A DNA stretch of 64,000 bases from JAAYSA01 sp035367155 (GTDB lineage: Bacteria > Bacillota_I > Bacilli_A > RFN20 > CAG-826), in assembly GCA_035367155.1 (NCBI GenBank), contig DAOSJI010000001.1, positions 90,852-154,851 on the forward strand. Direction: 5' to 3'. The translations under genes were made by a program, and so were the position numbers. Position 1 is the stretch's first letter; each line of letters starts with the position of its first letter. The notes beneath the pieces were generated by a model that saw only the letters and a program-made list of their open reading frames with translations, made no database searches and was not told the origin of the DNA. Shown piece by piece: positions 17,606 through 26,131 of the stretch.

Positions 17606-20227
17606 ATGAGTAAGAAAACTAAAAAAACAACTAAAAAAGTTGTTAAACAACCTCAAATCGAAGAACATATCATCGAAATGCCAATGGAAGAAATCATGGG
17701 TGATCGTTTTGGCTTATATGCTAAAGAGGTCATCCAAAATAGAGCAATTCCTGATGTTAGAGACGGGCTAAAACCAGTTCAAAGACGGATTGTTTATTGT
17801 ATGTATGATGAAGGAAACGTCCATACAAAGCCAACTCGCAAGTGCGCCCATTCCGTCGGGGCGGTTATGGGCCGCTATCACCCACACGGTGATAGTTCAA
17901 TTTATGAAGCACTTGCGCGTCTATCTCAACCTTGGAACCTCCGTTATCCTTTAATTGATTTTCAAGGTAATAATGGTTCAATTGATGGGGATGCACCGGC
18001 TTCATATCGTTATACCGAAGCTAGACTTAATGAACTAAGTGAATTATTAATACGAGACATTGATAAAAACACCGTTGATAAACAACTTACTTTTGATGAT
18101 GTTGATCTTGAGCCCGTTGTTTTACCGTCTCGCTTTCCTAATTTACTTTTAAATGGTTCGCAAGGTATTGCAGTAGCAGTTGCAACCGAAATTCCTCCTC
18201 ATAACATGAAAGAAGTTGTCGAGGCAATTATTTATCGAATCACACATAAAAAGGCAACTATTGAAGATTTACGTGAATTTATTAAAGGTCCAGATTTCCC
18301 AACCGGCGGGATTGTTTATAAAAGTGACGGCCTAGATAAGATTTATACAACAGGCCGCGGAAGAATTGAAATTGAAGCAAGATGGGAAATTGTTAATGAA
18401 GATAATCTGCAAAAAATGGTCATAACTGAAATTCCCTATCAAGTTAATAAATCAATTATTCTTCGAGATATAGGTAATATTATCGAAAAGAAAGCAATCG
18501 ATGGTCTTTTAGAACTTCGCGATGAAAGCGACCGTAAAGGTTTACGAATTGTCGTTGACTTAAGAAAAGACGCCAATAGCGAAGTTATCACTGAATATCT
18601 ACTTAATAAGACGCTTCTTAGAACTAGTTATAACGCTAATGTTGTTGCGATTGCAGATAATAGACCCCAAACCCTAAATTTACTTCAAATTGTTGATTAC
18701 TATATTGACCATCAAGTCGAAGTTATTAGACGAAGAAGCGAATTTGATCTAGAACGGCTCTTAAAAAGGCTTCATATCGTCGATGGTTTAATGAAAGCTA
18801 TCAGTATTTTAGATGATGTTGTAAAACTAATTCGTAAAAGTAAAGATAAAGCCAACGCTAAAGAAAATTTAATTGTAGCTTTTGATTTTACAGCTGAGCA
18901 AGCAGAAGCAATTTTAACGATGCAGTTATATCGATTAAGTAATACTGATATTACAACGTTAGTTAATGAAAAAGATAGCATCGAAAAAGAAATTAGTAAT
19001 TTACGTGAGATATTAGCAAATGAAAATGCCCTTAACCGCGTTTTGATTAACGACTTAAAAGAAATTAGTAAAAAATTTGGTGATGATCGTCGTACCTCAA
19101 TTAAGGAACGAGGCGAAATTATTGAAATTGATAAACGCGACTTAATTGCAGATGAAGATGTTATGATTGCAATTACGCGAGATGGCTACTTAAAGCGAAG
19201 TTCAATGCGCTCATATGTATCAAGTGGAGAAAATGCTCTACCTGGAATTAAAAGCGGTGATCTTCTTGTAATGGCAGATGAAGCAAATAATAAAGATACG
19301 ATTATTGTATTTACTAATAAAGGGAATTATTGCTATATCCCTGTATATACAATTCATGAAGGTCGCTGGAAAGATGAGGGCAAACACTTAAATTATATTG
19401 TTACTTTAAGTCCTGATGAAAAACTAATAAAAGCCTTTGTAATCAAAGAATTCCGTGATGATCTCTACTTTACAATGGTTACTGGTAAAGGACGAATTAA
19501 ACGTAGTTTGATTAGTGAATTTACCGCGATTCGTTTCTCTAGACCGCTTATTTGTATTCGCTTAAGTAAGGGTGATTATCTTGTTGATGTTGTTGCAACA
19601 AGCGGAAATAGTGATCTAGTCGTCGTTACTAGAAATGGAAGCGCTAGTTATTATAATGAAAACGAAGTTAGCCCACTTAGTTTAAAAGCAGCTGGCGTTA
19701 AAGCTATATCACGACTTAAAAATGATGCAATTATTGGTCTAGTTTCAGTTCATCCAGGCGAAAAGATTCGTCTTGGAATTCTAACTAATAAAGGTCATGT
19801 CCGGCTTGTAGATGTTAATCATCTTGAAATAACAGCACGTCTAGGCAAAATGCAGTATGTTATGCGCTCATTTAAAAGCGATGTTCATAATATTGTTGGA
19901 GTTCTTGCAATTGATAAAACACTTGAAGATAGTCTTATTGCCTACAATCTAACGGATAATAATAACCTTGTTCCAGTCGTTATTGATGATGTTAAACTAA
20001 CCTCAACAGATAAATACGCTAAACAAAATATTGATCAACTTGGAAAAGGTGAAGTTTTTGTAGGACTCTACCGTATGTTAGTTAGAACGATAAGTTCAGA
20101 CACTAAAGCACATGAACCTGTAATTCAAACAGAAGTTGCGACAATTAAAACAATAGAAAAATCAACTAAACGTAAAGAAGTTGAATACGAACAAATGTCA
20201 ATTTTTGACATTTTAGAAGACGATTAA
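17606..20227 (+). CDS. parC: DNA topoisomerase IV subunit A
   Basis: DNA cleavage/rejoining subunit of topoisomerase IV. The quinolone-region sequence MGRYHPHGDSSIYEALARL and the catalytic tyrosine in PASYRYTEARL (near residue 130) are present. Next comes the coiled-coil/C-gate region, then a C-terminal beta-pinwheel of repeated strands such as TRDGYLKRS, GKGRIKRS and TNKGHVRL. The GyrA-box is not obvious, in keeping with ParC. Length (873 aa) is slightly above usual because of a lysine-rich start and an acidic tail. Confidence 0.94.
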   Translation: MSKKTKKTTKKVVKQPQIEEHIIEMPMEEIMGDRFGLYAKEVIQNRAIPDVRDGLKPVQRRIVYCMYDEGNVHTKPTRKCAHSVGAVMGRYHPHGDSSIYEALARLSQPWNLRYPLIDFQGNNGSIDGDAPASYRYTEARLNELSELLIRDIDKNTVDKQLTFDDVDLEPVVLPSRFPNLLLNGSQGIAVAVATEIPPHNMKEVVEAIIYRITHKKATIEDLREFIKGPDFPTGGIVYKSDGLDKIYTTGRGRIEIEARWEIVNEDNLQKMVITEIPYQVNKSIILRDIGNIIEKKAIDGLLELRDESDRKGLRIVVDLRKDANSEVITEYLLNKTLLRTSYNANVVAIADNRPQTLNLLQIVDYYIDHQVEVIRRRSEFDLERLLKRLHIVDGLMKAISILDDVVKLIRKSKDKANAKENLIVAFDFTAEQAEAILTMQLYRLSNTDITTLVNEKDSIEKEISNLREILANENALNRVLINDLKEISKKFGDDRRTSIKERGEIIEIDKRDLIADEDVMIAITRDGYLKRSSMRSYVSSGENALPGIKSGDLLVMADEANNKDTIIVFTNKGNYCYIPVYTIHEGRWKDEGKHLNYIVTLSPDEKLIKAFVIKEFRDDLYFTMVTGKGRIKRSLISEFTAIRFSRPLICIRLSKGDYLVDVVATSGNSDLVVVTRNGSASYYNENEVSPLSLKAAGVKAISRLKNDAIIGLVSVHPGEKIRLGILTNKGHVRLVDVNHLEITARLGKMQYVMRSFKSDVHNIVGVLAIDKTLEDSLIAYNLTDNNNLVPVVIDDVKLTSTDKYAKQNIDQLGKGEVFVGLYRMLVRTISSDTKAHEPVIQTEVATIKTIEKSTKRKEVEYEQMSIFDILEDD

Positions 20228-20300
20228 ACTTAAAATATTATATATTTAATATTACATATCATGTATTATTTTAAAGAACAAAAAGTTCTTTAAGTTTAAT
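20223..20300 (+). terminator. Hairpin/cruciform after parC
   Basis: AAAGAAC (20273-20279) and GTTCTTT (20285-20291) form a stem. It lies inside a wider pair, ATTAAACTT (20223-20231) with AAGTTTAAT (20292-20300), that encloses the whole AT-rich spacer. The T-run is short, so termination is likely but not certain. Confidence 0.5.
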
Positions 20301-20340
20301 TTTGTCTTCATATACTATAAAATAGTAATGAGGAATTAAT

Positions 20341-20865
20341 ATGTCAAGATATACCCCAACTTATCATGCTCAATCAGTATATGAAATTCCGCCTGCTTTT
20401 TATAAAAAAATCGGCGTTAAGAACATTATTATTGATCTTGATAACACCCTAGATTCTTATCGCTCACTTTCTCCTAGTGAGCGAGCGATTAACTTAATCG
20501 CTAGTTTAAAAAATGCCGGCTTCAATGTCATAATTGTAACAAACAATAAAAAAAGACGTGTTGAAGGTTATGCTAATGAATTGGAAGTTAACTTTCTTTA
20601 TTCGGCTAGAAAACCATTTGCCTTTAAATTCAATAAATTATTTGAAAAACATGGGCTTAAAAAAGAAGAAACAATTTTAATCGGTGATCAACTTATTACT
20701 GATGTTAGAGCAAGTAAGCGAGTAGGAATTCGCTCGATTCTAACTGAGAAAATTGTTAAAGAAGATCAATGGACAACGCACTTTAACCGTCTATTTGATC
20801 GACCAATAAGAAAAAAGTTAGCAAAACAACATAAATTACGTAATTGGAGGGAAGATTATGAATGA
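20341..20865 (+). CDS. yqeG: YqeG family HAD-type phosphatase
   Basis: HAD-superfamily phosphatase of the YqeG branch. The nucleophile motif is IIDLDNTLD (about residues 30-38), the motif II threonine is in VIIVTNNKK, and the motif III/IV acidic pair is IGDQLITDVRASKR. The physiological substrate is unknown here. It overlaps yqeH by 8 bp and opens the yqeG-yqeH-yhbY-nadD/yqeK block linked with ribosome assembly and NAD synthesis. Confidence 0.93.
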   Translation: MSRYTPTYHAQSVYEIPPAFYKKIGVKNIIIDLDNTLDSYRSLSPSERAINLIASLKNAGFNVIIVTNNKKRRVEGYANELEVNFLYSARKPFAFKFNKLFEKHGLKKEETILIGDQLITDVRASKRVGIRSILTEKIVKEDQWTTHFNRLFDRPIRKKLAKQHKLRNWREDYE

Positions 20866-21985
20866 AAATGTAAAAAAAGCTAAACGATGCTATGGATGTG
20901 GAGCAGCACTTCAGACCGTTGATGAAAATTTAGAAGGCTATGTACCTGAAAATCTTTTCAATGAACGGGATGTCCTTTTATGTCAGCGCTGTTTTAAGTT
21001 AAGAAATTATAACGAAGACACCCCTATAGAACCAGTAATTAGTGAAGATTTCTTTAAATTACTTGAGCAAGCGCAAGCAAGTAATGCCCTTTTTGTTTAT
21101 GTTGTTGATCTTTTTAACTTTGAAGCTAGTTTTAATCGCGAAATTAATAAGGCTTTACAAAAGTCAGATGTTATTCTTTTTGGTACTAAAAGAGACTTAT
21201 TACCAAAATCGGTAAAAGATGAAAAACTTATTGAATTTTTAAAAGAAAGAGCAGAAGCGGCTTCTTTAAAAGTTCGTGAAATATTTATTACAAGTGCGAC
21301 CAAAAACTTTAATTTAAAAGAAATTTTACCACGTTTACAAGACTATGGATTCAAGCGCAATATTTATGTTATTGGCTCAGTTAGTAGCGGTAAAAGTTCA
21401 CTTATTAACGCCTTTTTAAAGGTTTATAAAAATGAAACATCACACTATATTACAACAAGTATTTATCCAAATACGACGTTAAAAGTAATTGAAATCCCTC
21501 TTGATGAGAAAGTTTCAATTTTTGATACGCCTGGCCTAGCAATCAGCAATAGCATGCTTGGTCTTATGGAGCGAGAAGTAATTAGAGATATTGTTCCACG
21601 AACAGAAGTAAAGCCACGCGTTTATCAATTATTGCCTCAGCAAAGCTTATTAATTGGTGGAATTGCTAGGATCGATTTTCTAAGTGGGTCTAGAACTTCA
21701 TTTACATTATATGTTTCTAACGATGTTAAGGTAATAAGAACTCAGCTACGTTGGGCAAATCAAACATTTGCTAATTTGATTAAATATAAAAAGATTCGAC
21801 CAATCTCGAAAAAAATTAAATCAATTGCTGATTTAGATGCTTTTGATATTCTTGTTGGGGAAGGTCAAAAATGTGACATTTCATGGACTGGTTTAGGTTG
21901 GGTTTCTTTTAAAGAAAATAACCAAAAGATTCGAGTTTATGCTCCTCAAGGGGTCTCGATCGCTCATAATAAGAGTAAAATTTAG
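20858..21985 (+). CDS. yqeH: Ribosome biogenesis GTPase YqeH
   Basis: Circularly permuted GTPase needed for 30S subunit assembly. An N-terminal treble-clef zinc finger (CYGCGAAL at residues 11-18 and CQRCFKLRNYN) is followed by permuted G motifs: G4 GTKRDLLPK, G5 ITSATKN, G1 GSVSSGKSSLIN and G3 DTPG. The C-terminal domain is the YqeH/NOA1 RNA-binding type. It is normal in length and sits in the conserved order. Confidence 0.95.
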   Translation: MNENVKKAKRCYGCGAALQTVDENLEGYVPENLFNERDVLLCQRCFKLRNYNEDTPIEPVISEDFFKLLEQAQASNALFVYVVDLFNFEASFNREINKALQKSDVILFGTKRDLLPKSVKDEKLIEFLKERAEAASLKVREIFITSATKNFNLKEILPRLQDYGFKRNIYVIGSVSSGKSSLINAFLKVYKNETSHYITTSIYPNTTLKVIEIPLDEKVSIFDTPGLAISNSMLGLMEREVIRDIVPRTEVKPRVYQLLPQQSLLIGGIARIDFLSGSRTSFTLYVSNDVKVIRTQLRWANQTFANLIKYKKIRPISKKIKSIADLDAFDILVGEGQKCDISWTGLGWVSFKENNQKIRVYAPQGVSIAHNKSKI

Positions 21986-21993
21986 AGGATTCT

Positions 21994-22287
21994 ATGTTAA
22001 CAAAAGAACAAGTTAAGTTTTTAAAAAAAGAAGCTCAAAAACTAGACACTCATTATCAAATTGGTAAAAACCTTATTGGTCCTAATCAAATTGAATTAAT
22101 TGATAATGGTTTACGTGCACGGGAGTTAATAAAAATTACTATTCAAAAAAGTGCAGTTGATGAGATACCTAAAATCATCGAACATTTAACACTTGTTTTA
22201 AACTGCGAACTAGTTGAAAAAAGAGGTCATGTAATCACTCTATTTCGTCAAAATCTTTTAAATCCGAGGTATAAATTACCAAAATGA
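21994..22287 (+). CDS. yhbY: YhbY-family RNA-binding protein
   Basis: Small CRM-domain RNA-binding protein associated with pre-50S particles. It has the family opening LTKEQVKFLKKEAQ, the GKNLIGPNQIE turn (the GxxG-like loop) and the basic C-terminal strand GHVITLFRQN. It overlaps the next gene by 4 bp (ATGA). Confidence 0.92.
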   Translation: MLTKEQVKFLKKEAQKLDTHYQIGKNLIGPNQIELIDNGLRARELIKITIQKSAVDEIPKIIEHLTLVLNCELVEKRGHVITLFRQNLLNPRYKLPK

Positions 22288-23366
22288 AACGAATAATCTT
22301 CGGTGGCTCTTTTGACCCGATTCATCGTGGTCATTTTCTAATGGCAAAAAGAGCTAAAGAAGAACTAAATGCGGATATTGTTGAATTTGTTATTGCACCA
22401 TCTTCTAGATGGAAAAAAATGAACGCTAATGAAGAACATCGTCTTAATATGATGAAAAAAGCTCTTCATGACATCCCTTGGGCTCATATTTCAATAGTTG
22501 AACTTAAGAAGAAGTCAAAAACAAACTACACTTTTGATACATTAGAAATATTAAAAAGTAAGCATCCTAAAGATGAATTTGCCCTTTTAATAGGTAGCGA
22601 TCAAGCTAATCAATTCGATAAATGGTATAAACCTGATGAAATTGCTGCTTTAGCAGAAGTAGTTGTTTATCTTCGTGAAGATTACCCTCTTAACGAAGAG
22701 AATAAAAAGCGCTTTAGAATGCGTGTAATTAAGGGCGAAACCTTTAATGTCTCATCAAGTGCGATTAGATCACTAAATTCCTTAGATACTAAAGAAGAAG
22801 TCGTTGATTATATAGTAAAAAATAGACTATATTTTATGAAAATTGTTTCTAAGTTCATTGGAGAGAAGCGAATTTCGCACTCTTTTGAAGTTGCAAAATT
22901 AGCTCGTAAAATCGCTGTTTCTAACAATTTAGATGCTGAAAAAGCTTTTGTAGCTGGCCTTCTTCATGATATTGGCAAAGAAGTAGCCCCTAATCGCCAA
23001 ACTGCCATTATGAATAAGTATTATCCTGAATATGTTCATTTATACCGGTGGATTCATCATCAATTTCTTGGAGAGTATATTGCAAAGACGACATTTAATA
23101 TTACTGATGAGGAATTATTAACTGCTATTAAGTTTCATGCTACTGGAACGACAAACATGTCACCTTTAGCAATGATTTTATATTCAGCAGATAAAATTGA
23201 ACCAACAAGAGGTTTTGATTCCCGTGATTTAATAGAGGCATGCTTAAAAGATTATGAGTCTGGCTTCATAATTGTCTTACAAGCAAACAAAGAATTTTTG
23301 CTTAGTAAAAAACTAGACATTCACAACGAACTTACAAAAGCATGTATGGAACAATATTTAGATTAG
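22284..23366 (+). CDS. nadD: Fusion of NadD (nicotinate mononucleotide adenylyltransferase) and YqeK (HD hydrolase)
   Basis: Residues 1 to about 185 are NadD, which makes nicotinic acid adenine dinucleotide. Visible motifs are the nucleotidyltransferase GGSFDPIHRGH and the C-terminal VSSSAIRS, the ISSTxxR equivalent. From about residue 190 a YqeK-type HD domain follows: H in RISHSFEVAKLA, HD in GLLHDIGKE, and the iron-binding HHQFLGEYIA and SADKIEPTRGFD. YqeK acts on diadenosine tetraphosphate in other bacteria. In B. subtilis these are two adjacent genes, and the same fusion is known in mollicutes. The usual next gene, rsfS, is absent. Confidence 0.93.
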   Translation: MKRIIFGGSFDPIHRGHFLMAKRAKEELNADIVEFVIAPSSRWKKMNANEEHRLNMMKKALHDIPWAHISIVELKKKSKTNYTFDTLEILKSKHPKDEFALLIGSDQANQFDKWYKPDEIAALAEVVVYLREDYPLNEENKKRFRMRVIKGETFNVSSSAIRSLNSLDTKEEVVDYIVKNRLYFMKIVSKFIGEKRISHSFEVAKLARKIAVSNNLDAEKAFVAGLLHDIGKEVAPNRQTAIMNKYYPEYVHLYRWIHHQFLGEYIAKTTFNITDEELLTAIKFHATGTTNMSPLAMILYSADKIEPTRGFDSRDLIEACLKDYESGFIIVLQANKEFLLSKKLDIHNELTKACMEQYLD

Positions 23367-23392
23367 TTAATATTCCAACTAACAATTTGAAG

Positions 23393-23419
23393 AAGTTTTG
23401 CACTAGGCGAAACTTTTTT
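23393..23419 (+). terminator. Terminator of the yqeG-nadD operon
   Basis: AAGTTTTGC and GGCGAAACTT pair with one G-U, around an ACTA loop, and are followed by TTTTTT. Confidence 0.75.
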
Positions 23420-23553
23420 CTTTATCTTAAAAACGATTGTAGTTATCAACGCTTGATAGAAGGAAAATATTTTATTCTCTATTATATAAGGAGGTTATTT
23501 CTTTCTTATTATAATTATTTGGTGAGAATAACTAATTTTCCGAATATATAGTT

Positions 23554-23581
23554 AGTTGTAATAATACATATTATGTTAACG
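23554..23581. other. dif-like chromosome dimer resolution site
   Basis: Within the 385-bp gene-free junction a 28-bp stretch matches my recollection of the B. subtilis dif at 21 of 28 positions. The central AT-rich part is closely kept and the XerD-type arm reads TTATGTTAA (consensus TTATGTAAA). The XerC-type arm (AGTTGTAAT) is weaker. It lies where coding orientation switches from mainly plus to wholly minus, the expected place for the terminus, and 3.8 kb from a XerD-type recombinase gene. Confidence 0.65.
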
Positions 23582-23676
23582 GATAGTAGTATTTTACGAT
23601 GTTATGTTTGTTTTTCTTAAAAAGACATATTAACCAACAATCTAAGTAACTGTTTTTAAATGCTTGAAAAGTGGGT

Positions 23677-23695
23677 TTATCCACAGTTTTCCACA
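23677..23695 (+). other. Pair of DnaA-box-like sites
   Basis: TTATCCACA (23677-23685) is a perfect DnaA-box consensus. One base later TTTTCCACA (23687-23695) has a single mismatch. They point toward the TACT-containing repeats that begin at 23694. The rest of the 23420-23676 spacer shows only AT-rich DNA, the dif-like site and no convincing gene. Confidence 0.55.
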
Positions 23696-23731
23696 ACTTA
23701 CGAACTACTTATAAACTACTAATTAACTACT
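23694..23731 (-). repeat. 11-bp-period AGTAR array after the MazF-like gene
   Basis: On the plus strand CAACT, CTACT, CTACT and CTACT start at 23694, 23705, 23716 and 23727, exactly 11 bp apart. On the minus strand they follow the stop of the PemK/MazF-like gene as AGTAR units. The last unit also forms one arm of a GAACTAC/GTAGTTC hairpin with 23735-23741. Confidence 0.75.
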
Positions 23732-23751
23732 TTTTGTAGTTCTTCGTTTAA

Positions 23752-24339
23752 TTAATATAGTTTGTTTCGAAGTAATTTAAAATAACTTTCGATTATTATT
23801 TCCATTTGCTTTTCAGTTAAGATTGCTACTGGAACACGGTTTGGCCGTTGGTCTTCAGGAACATTTTCAAGACCAATTAATGCTTTTGCGTAAATGCGAA
23901 CTTTATCAATTGCTCTTATTTGACTAATTAAAGCAATGCTCTCATAGTTACTAAATCGCCACTGTAGATTACCGATATTTATTCTCCAACTACTATCTTT
24001 AATGTCTGTATCACGAATACTAACCAATGGACAAACTAATGCCGTTTGTGTTTTCTCATTGGAATTATGAAGAATTACTCCATAGTGTCGCCCTTTTAGT
24101 TCAGCGCCAACGCTTCCGCCATAGTCGATTTCAAAGACATCACCTTGCCTTAAATCGTACTGAAGTTCATTATTAATTAAAAAACGTTCATAACGAACAC
24201 AGTTAGCGAGCCAATCATTGATTGCTTCAAGGGTATCACTAGATAGTAATTCTTTTGGTTTTTCATTGCTTTCTTGCCTAATTTTAGCAAAACGACGCTT
24301 ATTATCGCGCCGTTTATGATCGTTATTATAATAGTTCAT
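23752..24339 (-). CDS. PemK/MazF-like protein with N-terminal extension
   Basis: From about residue 65 the sequence has the PemK/MazF beta-barrel pattern: LRQGDVFEIDYG, the GVILHNSNEKTQTALVCPLVS strand pair (extract GVILHNSN) and later ALISQIRAIDKVR, the strand that ends with the catalytic-side Arg/Asp in MazF. Such proteins are sequence-specific RNases when active. Here a basic, helical 60-residue N-terminal region is added and no antitoxin gene adjoins it. It is the gene nearest the dif-like site on the right. Whether it is a toxin is not established. Confidence 0.75.
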   Translation of the reverse strand: MNYYNNDHKRRDNKRRFAKIRQESNEKPKELLSSDTLEAINDWLANCVRYERFLINNELQYDLRQGDVFEIDYGGSVGAELKGRHYGVILHNSNEKTQTALVCPLVSIRDTDIKDSSWRINIGNLQWRFSNYESIALISQIRAIDKVRIYAKALIGLENVPEDQRPNRVPVAILTEKQMEIIIESYFKLLRNKLY

Positions 24340-24400
24340 AATTTTCTCTCAACCTCCTTATAATCAATAAATTGAAGGTTATTTGAGAAATCGTATCATA

Positions 24401-25168
24401 TTATGTTTTTTTGAAAAATTTCTTAGTTAAATATATTGCAATATCTATCATACCAACGAGGAAAATTGCTATTAGTGTATATGCGAACATTTCTTTATAT
24501 AATATATCTTCCTGGGCTAAACGTAGGGCAAATCCTAAACCATAAATAGATCTATTACCCGATATGATTTCTGACATGATCATAACCTTCATACCAAGAC
24601 CTAAGCTTTGTACAAAGCCTAGTTTAATCATTGGCGATGCTAAGGGTATTTTAACCTTAAATAATGACTTAAATTCATTGTCACCGTCTACTTTAAGAGC
24701 GTCACATATTGTTTGATCTATATTTGTAAGGCCAGAAACAACTGCCTCATAAATAAGAGGAAAAATCAATAATATTGTTACATATATTGGAGCATATTGG
24801 AACTTAGTAATCGATATTAGAATTAAGATTATACTTGCAGTGGGTATTGTTCGTAGAGTTACGACTAACGGCTTTAAAAAAGCACGAACATGACTAGAAA
24901 TACCGCTTAAAATGCCAAATATTAGCCCAAATAGTAATGAAATTACTAAGGCGATAAATAGTCTTAGAAGCGTTGAACCAATATGAAAATATGTATCTTT
25001 TTGCCCTAAAAGAATAAATAAAGTTTTAAAAGCATCTATAGGATGCGGAATAATAGGGCTATTAGCTATTAAAGATATAAAAAACCATAAAAAGAAAATA
25101 AATACTATGCCTGCTATAGTCATAATAAGTTTGTTGTAGTTTTCCAAAAATACTTTAATTTTCTTCAT
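24401..25168 (-). CDS. ABC importer permease (SsuC/TauC/ThiX-like)
   Basis: Inner-membrane permease subunit with about six hydrophobic segments. The BPD-transport EAA-like loop is visible in ICDALKVDGDNEFKSLFKVKIPLASPMI (extract KVKIPLASPMI). The family is that of nitrate/sulfonate/thiamine-precursor importers. The gene starts 3 bp after the lipoprotein gene upstream, with which it presumably works. No ATPase gene is present in the cluster or anywhere else in the window. Confidence 0.85.
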   Translation of the reverse strand: MKKIKVFLENYNKLIMTIAGIVFIFFLWFFISLIANSPIIPHPIDAFKTLFILLGQKDTYFHIGSTLLRLFIALVISLLFGLIFGILSGISSHVRAFLKPLVVTLRTIPTASIILILISITKFQYAPIYVTILLIFPLIYEAVVSGLTNIDQTICDALKVDGDNEFKSLFKVKIPLASPMIKLGFVQSLGLGMKVMIMSEIISGNRSIYGLGFALRLAQEDILYKEMFAYTLIAIFLVGMIDIAIYLTKKFFKKT

Positions 25169-25171
25169 CGT

Positions 25172-26131
25172 CTACTTATAAAAAGATGCATAAATGCTAC
25201 TAGGATATGGAGTTTCGCCCATATAAACATTAAAAGCATCAATATCTATTTCACCAATCGTTAAACCAAGTAAATTATCATTATCTAATTGCATCGCTTT
25301 TAAAATTGGGGCTGTAATACCAAAACGGGCCTTTTGTGCATTAAGATCACCAAATTCATTAAGTGCACTAATGGCTAGATTTGGATCATTTATTAAATTA
25401 TCAATATTTTCATCATAAAGGGTGAAAAAAACATCGAGTTCTTCTTTATGTGTTTCATAAGTTTTATTACGGACGAAAATTCCTGCTTGAGGAAAGCCGT
25501 TTAAGTTCGACAAATTATGCCATTCTTCCTGTAAATCAATTATGCGATTTAATTTACCTTTTGTAGGATATTCATCATTTGTATTTAATGTAGCAAATAA
25601 TAAGGGTTGGGCCATTAATACATAATCAATTTCTTCTTGATTATATAGTCCTGTTTTTAAAACCGAACCTGCTTCAGTAACGCTGTTAACATAATACAAT
25701 GTCTTAATATCAGGAAATGTTTTAGTTAAGACCTTATTTGTAATCGCATTTGGGCTTCCAAATGTTACGACTTTATCTAAAGTAGTTGGATATGCATCCA
25801 TTTCCTTATTAATACCTACAAGATGTAAATTTCCTTTTGTGATTATTCTAGCAAGCTTAAAAGGAGCACTATTTGTGATTATTTGATTAATTCCCCTCGT
25901 ATGATCAATTATTATTACATCGTATTCATTTGTTAAAAATTGAGATTCTATGATGGAAATATTACTATTAGTTACAAAATTTGGATCATTTGCATGACTG
26001 TACAAGGTTATTGATGGTGCACCTACCGGAGAGAGTAAATGCGGCTTAAATGTAGTATTAATTGGTGCTCTATTTGTACTACAACTAACTAATAGGGTAA
26101 ATAGAGGTATTAAAAAGCGAATTTTTCGCAT
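25172..26131 (-). CDS. Lipoprotein, ABC substrate-binding (NMT1/SsuA-like)
   Basis: Predicted exported solute-binding lipoprotein. A short signal peptide ends in the lipobox LVSC (Cys17). The mature part has the NMT1/ThiY/SsuA-like fold pattern: SPVGAPSITLYSHA near the start, LARIITKGNLHLVGI, then the two-lobe organisation. Ligand is unknown; thiamine precursors, riboflavin-like compounds or sulfonates are possible for the family. Its start overlaps the deoB stop by one base, so it belongs to the xerD-deoB transcript. Confidence 0.8.
   Translation of the reverse strand: MRKIRFLIPLFTLLVSCSTNRAPINTTFKPHLLSPVGAPSITLYSHANDPNFVTNSNISIIESQFLTNEYDVIIIDHTRGINQIITNSAPFKLARIITKGNLHLVGINKEMDAYPTTLDKVVTFGSPNAITNKVLTKTFPDIKTLYYVNSVTEAGSVLKTGLYNQEEIDYVLMAQPLLFATLNTNDEYPTKGKLNRIIDLQEEWHNLSNLNGFPQAGIFVRNKTYETHKEELDVFFTLYDENIDNLINDPNLAISALNEFGDLNAQKARFGITAPILKAMQLDNDNLLGLTIGEIDIDAFNVYMGETPYPSSIYASFYK

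Noticed and set aside
23342..23551. Plus-strand frame of 69 codons after nadD
   Set aside because: It starts inside the end of nadD, runs through the terminator hairpin, and has no recognisable protein pattern.
23694..23741. B. subtilis-type RTP terminator (Ter) site, because of ACTAATTAA
   Set aside because: Only the first nine bases resemble a Ter half-site; the rest does not match and the same motif recurs at unrelated places as part of the 11-bp arrays.
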